Source: Oscillospiraceae bacterium (GTDB taxonomy: Bacteria; Bacillota; Clostridia; Oscillospirales; CAG-272). Taken from it: 59,459 nt of DNA. A program made the position numbers and the translations under genes. Of this stretch, positions 25,946-37,233 are shown one piece after another (the first letter of the stretch is position 1; every line of letters begins with the position of its first letter). The stretch spans positions 1-59,459 of the forward strand of contig SVTW01000007.1 of NCBI GenBank assembly GCA_015063585.1, written 5' to 3'. The notes beneath the pieces are model-generated. The model was given only the letters and a program-made list of their open reading frames with translations, did not search any database and had not been told where the DNA came from.

Positions 25946-27235
25946 TCAGCCGTCCGAAGCGGGACGGATCACCGAAAGCGTAAAGCAATCCTCGCGGAAC
26001 GCCTCACGCAAAAGCGCCTCGGCTTCCTCGCGCCTGATCTCCTGCAAAAGCGGAAGATAGGAAAACAGCTCCACGCCGTCAAATACATAAGATACCAAAC
26101 GGCTCGCGATCTCCTCGGTGGAATCGTAGGCGCGCAGCTCGTCGGCATACATCACACGGCGGCAACGCTCAAAATCCGCCTCCGGAATGCCCTGCTCACA
26201 AACGCGGCGCAAGTGTTCCTTCAACCGCGCAAGCACGAGCTCGGGGGTGTCGGATTCTCCCGAAATACAGTGGAACCCAAAGCCATCGGCACAGGAATAC
26301 CCACCCGCAAAATTCGGAGTGATGACGCCTTCCTCAAAAAGCGAGCTGTAAAATTCTCCCGCACGCGAGAACAGCACGTCGTCAAGCAGCGCCAGCGTAA
26401 CGTCGCGGCGGAAACGCGCGGTCGGATCGGCAGGAACGGCGGTGTCCTTGATACCGATCGAGAAGATCGGCTTGGATACCGGCATGCGCGCTTCGGTATA
26501 GGCATGCACCGCGCGGGGCGGTTCCGCCGGAAAGACCCGCTCGATCGCCCCCTCCTCCGCTCGCGGCGGCAGGAGACGGTCCAACACCGAAACAACGTCC
26601 TCAAGGACAAGGTCTCCGCTAACCGCCAACACCATATTGGACAAGCGGTAAAAGGCACGGTAACAGGTTTCAAGCAGCTGCGGTGTGATGCTTGCGATCG
26701 ACTCGGCAGACCCGCAAATGTTGTTGCGGATCGGGTGCGCGCTGTACATCGCCTCCAAAAGATTCTGAAAACAGCGCTCCCACGGGTTGTCCTCATATTC
26801 GCGGATCTCCTGCGTGATGATCCCCTGTTCCTTTCGGACCGATGCCTTTGTAAAATGCGGGTGTGTTACGAAGTGCAAAAGCTCCTCCAAACAGGCATCA
26901 AAGTTCTCGGTACAGCTAAACAAATACGCCGTGCGCTCATAGGAAGTATAGGCATTCGCGTCGGCGCCGAGCGCGGCAAAGCGCTCAAAGGAATCGCTTC
27001 CGTCCTCATTTTCAAAGAGCTTATGCTCCAAAAAATGTGCGATGCCGTCGGGAACGGTTAGCACCTCCCCGCTCTCCGTGCGAAACGCATTGTTGATCGA
27101 GCCGTAATGCGTGGCAAGGACCGCATAGGCGGTGGTCAACTTTTTCGGGAAGAACAACAGCGTCAGCCCGCTGGCGTGCTCTACCTTTTGATAGCGCTCT
27201 CCAAGCAGCGCGGACTCAAATTCAGTCGTCATCAT
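25946..27235 (-). CDS. ymfH: M16 family metallopeptidase, YmfH-like
   Basis: This 429-residue peptidase has the inverted zinc motif HFLEH (residues 67-71) and the downstream glutamate region EQGIITQEIREYEDNP. It resembles B. subtilis YmfH, named in annotations for a role linked to aminopentanol modification of EF-P. M16 proteins of this kind often work as a pair of one active and one inactive subunit, and the inactive partner is the overlapping upstream gene. The start at 27235 follows AGGAGG and lies inside the 3' end of that gene, showing coupling. Confidence 0.85.
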   Translation of the reverse strand: MMTTEFESALLGERYQKVEHASGLTLLFFPKKLTTAYAVLATHYGSINNAFRTESGEVLTVPDGIAHFLEHKLFENEDGSDSFERFAALGADANAYTSYERTAYLFSCTENFDACLEELLHFVTHPHFTKASVRKEQGIITQEIREYEDNPWERCFQNLLEAMYSAHPIRNNICGSAESIASITPQLLETCYRAFYRLSNMVLAVSGDLVLEDVVSVLDRLLPPRAEEGAIERVFPAEPPRAVHAYTEARMPVSKPIFSIGIKDTAVPADPTARFRRDVTLALLDDVLFSRAGEFYSSLFEEGVITPNFAGGYSCADGFGFHCISGESDTPELVLARLKEHLRRVCEQGIPEADFERCRRVMYADELRAYDSTEEIASRLVSYVFDGVELFSYLPLLQEIRREEAEALLREAFREDCFTLSVIRPASDG

Positions 27236-28547
27236 CTGCCGCCTCCTGTTCCTCCATATCCTCGCTGTCGAGCGTTCCGCCAAGAAAATAAATTGCATTG
27301 ACGTGAACACCGCGCGCAAATTCGATCACCTGCTCGCGTGTGACCTCTGTAAATTGCTTGGTAAAATCACGCACCGAAACCGACATTCCCACAAGGGAGC
27401 GACCGTAATAAAAATTCTCAATCGCGGCGGGGCTGTCCTCAAGCTGACGGTACGCGTTGACGAGCGATTTTTTCGCGGAATGCAGCTCTGTTTCTGAAAA
27501 ATCGCCCTCCGCCAGAGCGCGAAGCTGCGTCAGGATCTCCTCCTCGGCAAGCGCGCGGTTGGCGCGGTCGATGCCGCAATGGATCACCACCGCTCCCTTA
27601 TAAGCATTATACTGCGAGGAACAGAAATAACAAAGCGAGAGCTTTTCGCGCACGTTGACAAAAAGACGCGAAACGGGAGAAACGCCCAACATCTCGTTCC
27701 AAACGGCACAGACCGCATAGCGCGGGTCGCACACCGAAACCCCCGTGGTGAGCCCCATGAGCAGGTGGCTCTGCCCGAACGGAAGCGATTCGTCCACCCG
27801 AACCACCGATTCGGTTGGCGCAAGCAGATGCGGCACCGTATTACACCGAGAAACAGCATGCTCGCCAAGCAGCTCCCCAAAGGTATTGCCCAGCGCATCG
27901 GCGATGTGTTCGGCGGGATCGCCGCCCACGTAAAAGCAGTCCAGAGAAAGCGTCTCTGTCAATTGGCGCCAATAGCGTGTCAGCGCTTCGGGTGTAACCG
28001 CCATCACGTCCGCCTCATTGCCGAGCGGATCGGCTCCGCAGGGCTCGTTTTGATAAAGGATCGCGCGGCAACGCTCGGCAGCATAGGCGCGCGGGTTGTT
28101 TTTCAGGGCGCGGATACTGTCGCATTGATGTCGCTTTTCACTCTCTACGTAGCGCGCATCGAGCCAGCCGTTCTCGTCAAGCAACGGGAAAAAGAGGATC
28201 TCGCGCACCACGTCCAGGATCTCGCCGATCAGATCCTCACCGGCGGGCAGGCAGCCTGCCCCGAGCATTTCCACCGAGAAACCGATGATCTGACAGTCTC
28301 CGCGGTAAAAATTGCGGATCGCGAGCTCGGTGCCGTAAAGGTAGTCGAGGCGGCGGTTCAGCTCGGCAAGCGAGGGATATTGACGCGTCCCGCGGCGCAG
28401 AACAGACAAAAGCAACGGGGTGAGCCAAACGCGCTCACGCTCGATCGGCATAACCGCCGAGATCGACAGCATGCCTGCCTTGAAACGATCGGTGCCGCAA
28501 GCCGAAAGCGACATGCGCGCGCCGATAGGATACTTCTTTGGAATCAT
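27222..28547 (-). CDS. ymfF: M16 family protein without active site, YmfF-like
   Basis: This 441-residue protein has the M16 fold pattern (for example SVLRRGTRQYPSLAELNRRLDYLYGTEL and the middle YxNEPxGxxPLGNE-like segment) but lacks HxxEH, as expected of the non-catalytic YmfF partner. It overlaps the YmfH-like gene by 14 bases, so the two are made together and probably form a heterodimer. It is the first gene of the ymfF-ymfH-lgt-folD unit. The ribosome site before 28547 is weak (GGATGG), and no better start was seen. Confidence 0.8.
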   Translation of the reverse strand: MIPKKYPIGARMSLSACGTDRFKAGMLSISAVMPIERERVWLTPLLLSVLRRGTRQYPSLAELNRRLDYLYGTELAIRNFYRGDCQIIGFSVEMLGAGCLPAGEDLIGEILDVVREILFFPLLDENGWLDARYVESEKRHQCDSIRALKNNPRAYAAERCRAILYQNEPCGADPLGNEADVMAVTPEALTRYWRQLTETLSLDCFYVGGDPAEHIADALGNTFGELLGEHAVSRCNTVPHLLAPTESVVRVDESLPFGQSHLLMGLTTGVSVCDPRYAVCAVWNEMLGVSPVSRLFVNVREKLSLCYFCSSQYNAYKGAVVIHCGIDRANRALAEEEILTQLRALAEGDFSETELHSAKKSLVNAYRQLEDSPAAIENFYYGRSLVGMSVSVRDFTKQFTEVTREQVIEFARGVHVNAIYFLGGTLDSEDMEEQEAADDDD

Positions 28548-28579
28548 AATACCATCCGTTTTTGATTTATTCTCCTAAT

Positions 28580-28608
28580 ATCATACACCAAAAATTCTCT
28601 TTTTTCAA
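28580..28608 (-). promoter_or_regulatory. promoter of the ymfF-ymfH-lgt-folD unit
   Basis: On the minus strand TTGAAA (28608-28603) and TATGAT (28585-28580) are 17 bases apart, about 33 bases before the first start codon. Confidence 0.78.
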
Positions 28609-28661
28609 TGGTTTGGTGTAAAAATTCTGCATTTCCGTATATTTTTATGAAAAAACAAAGA

Positions 28662-28700
28662 AAAACGGGAGTGCCCTTGATCGACTCTCCCGTTTTGGGT
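28662..28700 (-). terminator. tpiA terminator
   Basis: AAAACGGGAG (28662-28671) and CTCCCGTTTT (28687-28696) form a stem a few bases after the tpiA stop. On the minus strand it is followed by TTTTTCTTTG. Confidence 0.88.
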
Positions 28701-28708
28701 TTATTGGA

Positions 28709-29476
28709 TTACTGTGCCGCGTCAACAATTGCGGTGAACTTTTCGGGAACGAGCGACGCACCGCCGATGAGTCCGCCATCAACGTTGGGCTTTGCGAGAA
28801 GCTCAGCCGCGTTCTTCTCATTCATCGAGCCACCGTATTGGATCGTGGTAGCCTCGGCAACGTCCGCGCCGTAGAGGTCCACGAGCACCTTGCGGATCAC
28901 ACCGCAGGTCTCCTCTGCCTGCTCGGGAGTTGCGGTCAGACCCGTTCCGATCGCCCAAACCGGCTCATACGCGATGATCACGTTCTTCATCTGCTCAGCG
29001 GTAACGCCCTGCAGGTCGAGCTTGGTCTGCATTGCAACCACCTCGTCGGTGATGCCCGAAAGACGCTGCTCCTTCACCTCACCCAGGCAAAGAATGACCT
29101 TCATGCCGGCAGCAAGCGCTGCCTTGGTGCGCAGGTTCACGGTCTCGTCGGTCTCAGCAAAATACTGACGGCGCTCGGAGTGACCGATGATAACGTATTC
29201 CACGCCGCAAGCGGTCAGCATCTCGGCGGAAACCTCACCGGTGTATGCGCCTTTTTCGGCAAAGTGTACGTTCTCGGCACCGATCTTGATGTTCGAGCCT
29301 GCTGCCGCAGCCTGTGCTGCCGCAATGGTTACGTAGGGAGCGCAGAAGACCACGTCGCAGTTATCCTTGCCTGCAACCATGGGCTTGATGGTGTTGATAA
29401 ACGCAGTAGCCTGTGCGGGGGTGAAGTTCATCTTCCAGTTGCCCGCAATCACAGTTCTTCTTTTGGTGGGATTCAT
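28709..29476 (-). CDS. tpiA: triosephosphate isomerase
   Basis: This 255-residue glycolytic enzyme interconverts dihydroxyacetone phosphate and glyceraldehyde 3-phosphate. The catalytic residues are in place: Lys in AGNWKMN (about 15), His in IGHSERR (about 100) and Glu in YEPVWAIGTG (about 170), with the phosphate-binding end near GGSMN. It follows pgk after 107 bases, in the usual glycolytic pairing, and ends at a strong terminator. Confidence 0.97.
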   Translation of the reverse strand: MNPTKRRTVIAGNWKMNFTPAQATAFINTIKPMVAGKDNCDVVFCAPYVTIAAAQAAAAGSNIKIGAENVHFAEKGAYTGEVSAEMLTACGVEYVIIGHSERRQYFAETDETVNLRTKAALAAGMKVILCLGEVKEQRLSGITDEVVAMQTKLDLQGVTAEQMKNVIIAYEPVWAIGTGLTATPEQAEETCGVIRKVLVDLYGADVAEATTIQYGGSMNEKNAAELLAKPNVDGGLIGGASLVPEKFTAIVDAAQ

Positions 29477-29499
29477 AATCTTTCTTTCCTTTCGATATG

Positions 29500-29570
29500 A
29501 TAGACATTGGAAGGGGAACGCCGCCCGACAACGGAAAACCGCCGGCGGTTCGCCGCTCCCCTTTTTCAGT
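29500..29570 (-). other. intercistronic GC-rich hairpin between pgk and tpiA
   Basis: A GGGGAGCGGCG-type arm and a CGGCGTTCCCC-type arm flank the inner GCCGGCGG, forming an imperfect stem between the two glycolytic genes. On the minus strand it has no clear T-run. It may stabilise or process the mRNA or lower tpiA readthrough; no promoter was seen in the gap. Confidence 0.5.
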
Positions 29571-29583
29571 GCAAATTCAGAAA

Positions 29584-30894
29584 TTATTTATCGAGCAGGC
29601 ATGCGATGCCGGGGAGCTCCAGACCTTCCAGGAACTCAAGCGACGCGCCGCCGCCGGTGGAGATGTGCGTCATCTTGGGACCGAAGCCGAGACGCTCAAC
29701 CGCCTCTGCCGAGTCACCGCCGCCGATGATCGATACAGCACCCGATTCCGCAACTGCCTTAGCAACTGCCTCGGTTCCTGCCGCAAAGTTCTTCCACTCG
29801 GAAACACCCATCGGGCCGTTCCAAACGACCGTGCCCGCACCCTTGATCGCCTCGGTAAAGATCTCAGCGGTCTTAGGACCGATGTCAAGACCCATCCAGC
29901 CATCGGGAATGTCGTCGGAATCCACAAACCGGCTCTCGGTGTTCTCGTCGTATTCCTTACCCAGCTTGTTGTCAACGGGAAGCAGGAAGTTTACGCCCTT
30001 TGCCTCTGCCTTTGCCATCATCTCTTTTGCAAGCTCGATCTTATCGGTCTCGCAAAGCGAGGTACCAACAGAATAACCCTTTGCGGCAAAGAAGGTGTAA
30101 GCCATACCGCCGCCAACGATGAGCGTGTCGCACTTTTCAAGCAGGTTGTTGATAACACCGATCTTATCGGAAACCTTTGCGCCGCCAAGGATCGCAACGA
30201 AGGGACGAGCGGGATCCGCCAGAGCCTTACCCATCACGCCGATCTCCTTCTGGATCAGGTAGCCGCAAACAGCGGGCAGATAGTCAGCCACGCCTGCGGT
30301 GGAAGCGTGTGCGCGGTGAGCGGTTCCGAACGCGTCGTTTACAAACAGACCGCCCTCGCCTGCGAGGTCAGCCAAAGCCTTCGCGAACGCGGGATCGTTC
30401 TTGGTCTCGCGCGCGTCGAAACGAACGTTTTCGATCAGCACGCAGGTGCCGTTCTCCATAGCGGCAACCTTAGCCTTTGCATCGTCACCGATGATGTCGG
30501 CAGCGAAAGCAACCTTGCCGTCGAGATCCTGGTTGAGGCGATCTGCAACCGGCTTAAGCGAGAACTTAACCGGGTCGGTAGCCAGAGCCTTCGCCTTGAG
30601 CTCAGCGGTAACAGCCTCGCGCTCTGCCTCGGGCAGTGCGTCAACCTTCTTCTGCTCCTTCTTGTCGAGCTTGAAGTTGGGGGTGAAGATTGCGTGGGGC
30701 TTACCCATGTGAGAGGAGAGGATTACCTTAGCGCCCTTGCCCATCAGATATTTGATGGTGGGAAGTGCACCAACGATTCTCTTATCGGAGGTGATAACGC
30801 CGTCCTTCATGGGAACGTTGAAGTCGCAACGAACAAATACCTTTTGTCCGGCGAGGATCTCAACGTCTTCAATCGATTTCTTGTTGTAGGTCAT
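29584..30894 (-). CDS. pgk: phosphoglycerate kinase
   Basis: This 436-residue glycolytic kinase transfers phosphate from 1,3-bisphosphoglycerate to ADP. The N-terminal RCDFNVPM motif, the substrate loop near SSHMGKP, the hinge segments and the C-terminal nucleotide-binding GGGDSAEAV are clear. It is about 35-40 residues longer than most bacterial enzymes. The extra length is a charged insert after SSHMGKP (about residues 75-115, rich in Lys, Glu and Ala) that replaces the usual short KYSL loop. The start at 30894 follows AGGAAAGGA. It forms a unit with tpiA. Confidence 0.96.
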   Translation of the reverse strand: MTYNKKSIEDVEILAGQKVFVRCDFNVPMKDGVITSDKRIVGALPTIKYLMGKGAKVILSSHMGKPHAIFTPNFKLDKKEQKKVDALPEAEREAVTAELKAKALATDPVKFSLKPVADRLNQDLDGKVAFAADIIGDDAKAKVAAMENGTCVLIENVRFDARETKNDPAFAKALADLAGEGGLFVNDAFGTAHRAHASTAGVADYLPAVCGYLIQKEIGVMGKALADPARPFVAILGGAKVSDKIGVINNLLEKCDTLIVGGGMAYTFFAAKGYSVGTSLCETDKIELAKEMMAKAEAKGVNFLLPVDNKLGKEYDENTESRFVDSDDIPDGWMGLDIGPKTAEIFTEAIKGAGTVVWNGPMGVSEWKNFAAGTEAVAKAVAESGAVSIIGGGDSAEAVERLGFGPKMTHISTGGGASLEFLEGLELPGIACLLDK

Positions 30895-30946
30895 GATTTT
30901 CAATTCCTTTCCTATTATTGCAAAATAAAAAATCCCATACACATAT

Positions 30947-30975
30947 ATCATAACACAAAACAAAAAAATTATCAA
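30947..30975 (-). promoter_or_regulatory. pgk-tpiA promoter
   Basis: On the minus strand TTGATA (30975-30970) and TATGAT (30952-30947) are separated by 17 bases. The roughly 185 bases between it and the repeat at 31160 are AT-rich and hold no recognisable gene. Confidence 0.8.
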
Positions 30976-31159
30976 TAGGAATTTGTGAAAAAATCGACAA
31001 TTTGGAAATTTTTTTAGAGTAAGTATCAAAAAAAACCACTGTTCTCGGGAAAAGAAAAAAAGACTAACGATTTTTATGCTTAACAACACATCAATAATCG
31101 TCAAAAATTATATTTTTACTTTTTTCTAGTCATCGAAAAAATCGCCTTTCTCACTCAAA

Positions 31160-31331
31160 GGGGGTGAGTCAAATGCAAAAATGCATTTGGTACTCACCCC
31201 CGACGTTTTTGCTTTGCGGCTAAACACCGCAATTTTCGACTGCTTTTCAGTTGAAAACCGCAAATTCCGCGTTTCAAAAAAGCCTATCGTCAGCTTTTTT
31301 GAGCAGGGGCTGCGCCAATAACGCAGCCCCT
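31160..31331 (-). repeat. dispersed multi-hairpin repeat, copy 3 (diverged)
   Basis: This copy has several base changes relative to copies 1, 2 and 4. The outer stem has changed from AGAGGCTGCG/CGCAGCCTCT to AGGGGCTGCG/CGCAGCCCCT, a change on both arms that keeps the pairing. In the central stem a C-to-T change leaves a G-T wobble. It starts 14 bases after the stop of the leftward collagen-like gene and again looks like its terminator. Confidence 0.9.
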
Positions 31332-31344
31332 TTTTCTGAATTAT

Positions 31345-33939
<2,595 letters not shown>

Positions 33940-33967
33940 CTTTTTTCCTCCTTTTTTGGATATGTCA

Positions 33968-33996
33968 ATTATAACCCTTTTCAAATTAAATGTCAA
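33968..33996 (-). promoter_or_regulatory. promoter of the collagen-like lipoprotein
   Basis: On the minus strand TTGACA (33996-33991) and TATAAT (33973-33968) match the consensus fully, with a 17-base spacer. Confidence 0.88.
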
Positions 33997-34324
33997 TACT
34001 TTGAACAAAAAAAGCATACAATGAAAGAACGGTTTCAATAAAAAGCTATGTAAAAATATTTTTTCGAAAAGCAAGTAGAGTTAGACAAGGGGTCCCTGTC
34101 AACTGATTCAAATAAGCTCCAAAAGCAATCTCGCCACCTTAGCTCATTTCTTTTTATTATCCAAGCAATTTTCCCCTCATTTTCAGTCTCATATAAAACG
34201 ATTTTCAAAAATATATTTTTCCTTATTATTTTTATTGTGTACAATTAAAAGTTTTTCACAGAATAACAAAAATGGGGGGGATTTCATGTTTTTGAGTGAA
34301 TTTTGTTCATTCATTTCTTTTTTC
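33997..34324. other. AT-rich intergenic stretch without a recognised gene
   Basis: These roughly 330 bases separate the collagen-like gene from the RyR operon. They are AT-rich, contain poly-A and poly-T runs and a G7 run near 34275, and show no convincing ribosome site followed by an open frame, no strong hairpin and no known RNA motif. Confidence 0.6.
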
Positions 34325-34353
34325 TTGCTATTTTCCTTTTTTTATGATATACT
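34325..34353 (+). promoter_or_regulatory. promoter of the RyR-CARF-TIR operon
   Basis: TTGCTA (34325-34330) and TATACT (34348-34353) are separated by 17 bases. The leader is about 68 bases, with GGAG before the first start codon at 34428. Confidence 0.75.
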
Positions 34354-34427
34354 AATGATAGATTTTGCATTTAACGACCGTCGGAGCATTTCCCCGACGC
34401 AAAAAAGAAGAAACGGAGTTGATTGAA

Positions 34428-34721
34428 ATGTATATTCCAAAGCCGATTGATACGAGCAGCATCACCCTCTCGCCCGAGATCATGGAGCTGTGCGAACAGC
34501 TCGCCAAAAACGTGCACGAGGTTTGGAGCGAGGGGCGTATTGCCGACGGCTGGAGCTTTGGCGCGGTGCGCGACGATGCCGCGAAAAAGCACCCCTGCCT
34601 GATCCCCTATGAGGAGCTCCCCGAGCGCGAAAAGGACTTCGACCGCAATACCGCCCTGCAAACCCTGCGTCTGATCGTGAAGCTCGGATACCGCATTGAA
34701 AAGGAGGATCCGCAATGCTGA
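34428..34721 (+). CDS. small RyR-domain protein
   Basis: This 97-residue protein consists almost entirely of one ryanodine-receptor RyR repeat domain (about residues 12-90). The conserved pieces VHEVWSEGRIADGWSFG, HPCLIPYEELPEREKDFD and TLRLIVKLGYRI match the family closely. In animals the domain forms part of the cytoplasmic shell of calcium channels; in bacteria it is a predicted ligand- or protein-binding module often found with nucleotide-signalling proteins, with no fixed function known. There is no signal peptide or membrane span. GGAG precedes the start, and the gene overlaps the next one by seven bases, so the two proteins are probably made in a fixed ratio and may bind each other. 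Confidence 0.88.
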   Translation: MYIPKPIDTSSITLSPEIMELCEQLAKNVHEVWSEGRIADGWSFGAVRDDAAKKHPCLIPYEELPEREKDFDRNTALQTLRLIVKLGYRIEKEDPQC

Positions 34722-37225
34722 ACAGATGGACGATTGCCGCCCTGTGCTGCCTACTTGTACCGCTTGTTTTTTATTCTTTTTGCCGTCTGCGCTTGAAGTG
34801 GCGCTATACCGTTACCCTGCGCAAGGTGCTCTTTTTCGGTGTGGCTCTGTCCGCGTTTTCGGTTTGCATGCCCTACTATTTGCTCCAATTCGCCACAGAA
34901 GAGGGCTTTTCCAATCATTGGACCGCTGTGATGCTCTCGATCCAGCACGCGCTTCGCCTCTTTGCCTTTGACGGCGAATTTATCGGGCTGCTCTCCGAAA
35001 TGAACACGCCCTTGGGCGGGTTTACGCTTCGCCCGCTTTACATTGCCCTCGGCGCAACGCTCTGCCTGCTCGCGCCGCTCCTCACCTTTACCGTTCTGCT
35101 CTCCTTTCTGAAAAACTTTACGTCGAAGGCGCGCTACAGTTTCAATTTTTTCCGTGAAACACATATTTTCTCGGATCTGAATGAAAAATCGCTTGCCATG
35201 GCAAAAAGCCTGTTGCGAAACAGAAAGTTCTTTTCTCGCCGTCCGTTGATCGTTTTCACCGATATTCTGGACAAGCACGAGGAAGAACATTACGAGCTGA
35301 TTGCGGAAGCGAATCTGCTCAATGCGGTCCTCTTTCGCAAGGACCTCGGATCGATCCATTTTCGATTCCGCCACCTGCCGTTCCGCAAGCTCAAATTCTA
35401 TCTGATCTCGGAGGACGACAGCGAAAAGATCCGCCACGCAACGCGCATTATGGAGCGTTTCGACTACCGCGGCGCCGAGCTCTACGTTTTTTCTGACAGC
35501 ATTGAATGTCAGCTTCTGCTCAGCACAACGCAAACCAAACATCTGCGCGTCACCCGTGTCAACGACGTGCAGTCGTTGATCTACCACAATCTCCATGAGC
35601 ACGGCGTTCGCCTGTTCCGCCACGCGCGGGCGGTTCACACCGAGTGTGGACTTCCCGCAACCGAACCCGCAACCGTTTCGGCTGTGATTGTGGGTCTCGG
35701 TCAGTACGGAACCGAGATGTTCAAAGCCCTGATCTGGTATTGCCAGATGATCGGCTATACGTTGCGTATCGACGTCTTTGACGAGGACGTGCAAACCGAG
35801 TCGCGCCTGCGCGCCCGCTGCCCCGAGCTGCTCGATCCCCCAACACGCAACGCTGCGGGAGATTCCCGTTACGAGATCCACCTTCACAGCGGCATTGCGG
35901 TTGACACCGTGGATTTCGGAAACCGCTTGCAAAGCATTCCCCACCCCACCTTTGTGTTTGTTGCACTGGGCTCGGATGCACTCAACATCTCCACCGCAAT
36001 TCAGATTCGCGCACTCTGCGAGCAAAAAAAATGCCGCCCCGATATTGAAGCGGTGGTATACGACTCAAACATCAGCAAGAAAATGAGTATGCATTGGGAC
36101 GATTTCGCAAACGGTCACAGCGAGGACAAGAACACCGACGGCATTAAGAATCACCGCGGACAAGCCTACCGCATTCACATGATCGGCGATCTGGAAAGCT
36201 TTTATTCGGCAGACACCCTACTCCGTTCGGCATTGGTGGAAGCCGGTGAGGAATGCGACCTGCGTTGGACCCGCGCGTCTCTGCTCAATCTGAAGGAGGA
36301 GCTTCAGATCTTGGAAGCGGTGGAACAGATCGCACAAAAAGCCGATCGGTTTGACCCCGATCGATCCTTGATCTACATCACCAAAACCGACGCTACCACC
36401 TTCACCTATTCGGTGCTTTCTGTGTCCGACGTCTATGCCGACTCCCAAACATCCAACGGCGTGCTCTCGACGCAGGCACAAACCAATCTGCGCGCCCTGA
36501 TCGACCAAAAAGCACAGGCGGTGCTTGGCGATGATACGACCTTACCGCAGAATACGCTCCGGCGCTTCCAATTGATCAAGCCCGCAGGGGATACCGTTTA
36601 TATCAGCGAGGACCCCATCAACGAAAGTCTGGTCTTCTCTACCGTATCAGCCGATCCCGAAACAAACGATGACGCAGGTCGTTGCCGCCCTTGCGTGACC
36701 CGTCGCTGTTTAGATGCGATCGCGCACATATACCGCCGTTGCTTGGGGATCCAAAAAGCCCCCCCTGCCGCTAAATGGACACGCGAGAGCGCAAAGACCT
36801 TTTCCGAAAAGAAAGAGATGCTGCGCGAGAAGATCGAACACTATCAATACGAGCTTTCTCTCGGGCGGTCGGTCGGATTCCGCACCTTCGAATACAACTA
36901 CCGTGCCTCGATCGCCCGCGCGATGCGCGATGAGCTTCGTGAGCGCATGCTGCTCACTCCTGACAACGGGCTTCCCATTCTGCCCACCGCCGAATGGACG
37001 GAGGAAGACCTCGCGCTGCTTCGCCAAGCGATGCGAAAGGCGCCCGAGGAGCGTTCCCCCGCAGAAATGCTTGTGATCGGAAAGCTCGAGCATGTTGCGT
37101 GGAACGCCTACATGAGAACCGAAGGCCTCCGCCGCAGTGAAAAAACCAACATGCTTGCGAAAGAACATCTGTGCCTCAAGCCACTCTCCGAGCTGCGCGA
37201 TCGGGATATTCGAAAGGATGCGTGA
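34715..37225 (+). CDS. membrane protein with Rossmann sensor domains and C-terminal RyR-like segment
   Basis: This 836-residue protein has three predicted N-terminal membrane spans (about residues 6-24, 37-58 and 105-131). A cytoplasmic part with two RCK/TrkA-like Rossmann segments follows: a weak one near THIFSDLNEKSLAMAKSLL (150-167) and a clear one, AVIVGLGQYGTEMFKALIW (about 322-340), with a glycine-rich nucleotide-binding turn. The last 48 residues (KLEHVAWNAYMRTEGL and KEHLCLKPLSEL) resemble a shortened RyR domain. The layout suggests a membrane pore or sensor gated by a nucleotide, which is inference. It overlaps the small RyR gene and is followed after eight bases by the CARF nuclease gene. 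Confidence 0.75.
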   Translation: MLNRWTIAALCCLLVPLVFYSFCRLRLKWRYTVTLRKVLFFGVALSAFSVCMPYYLLQFATEEGFSNHWTAVMLSIQHALRLFAFDGEFIGLLSEMNTPLGGFTLRPLYIALGATLCLLAPLLTFTVLLSFLKNFTSKARYSFNFFRETHIFSDLNEKSLAMAKSLLRNRKFFSRRPLIVFTDILDKHEEEHYELIAEANLLNAVLFRKDLGSIHFRFRHLPFRKLKFYLISEDDSEKIRHATRIMERFDYRGAELYVFSDSIECQLLLSTTQTKHLRVTRVNDVQSLIYHNLHEHGVRLFRHARAVHTECGLPATEPATVSAVIVGLGQYGTEMFKALIWYCQMIGYTLRIDVFDEDVQTESRLRARCPELLDPPTRNAAGDSRYEIHLHSGIAVDTVDFGNRLQSIPHPTFVFVALGSDALNISTAIQIRALCEQKKCRPDIEAVVYDSNISKKMSMHWDDFANGHSEDKNTDGIKNHRGQAYRIHMIGDLESFYSADTLLRSALVEAGEECDLRWTRASLLNLKEELQILEAVEQIAQKADRFDPDRSLIYITKTDATTFTYSVLSVSDVYADSQTSNGVLSTQAQTNLRALIDQKAQAVLGDDTTLPQNTLRRFQLIKPAGDTVYISEDPINESLVFSTVSADPETNDDAGRCRPCVTRRCLDAIAHIYRRCLGIQKAPPAAKWTRESAKTFSEKKEMLREKIEHYQYELSLGRSVGFRTFEYNYRASIARAMRDELRERMLLTPDNGLPILPTAEWTEEDLALLRQAMRKAPEERSPAEMLVIGKLEHVAWNAYMRTEGLRRSEKTNMLAKEHLCLKPLSELRDRDIRKDA

Positions 37226-37233
37226 GAGATCCT

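Noticed and set aside
29500..29570. Terminator between pgk and tpiA
   Set aside because: The stem is imperfect and has no T-run on the minus strand, and the two genes are a standard operon; it was listed as an intercistronic hairpin instead.
33997..34427. Small frames in the AT-rich gap before the RyR operon, for example near 34235
   Set aside because: They lack a ribosome site at a suitable distance and have low-complexity, Phe/Leu-rich translations typical of poly-T DNA.
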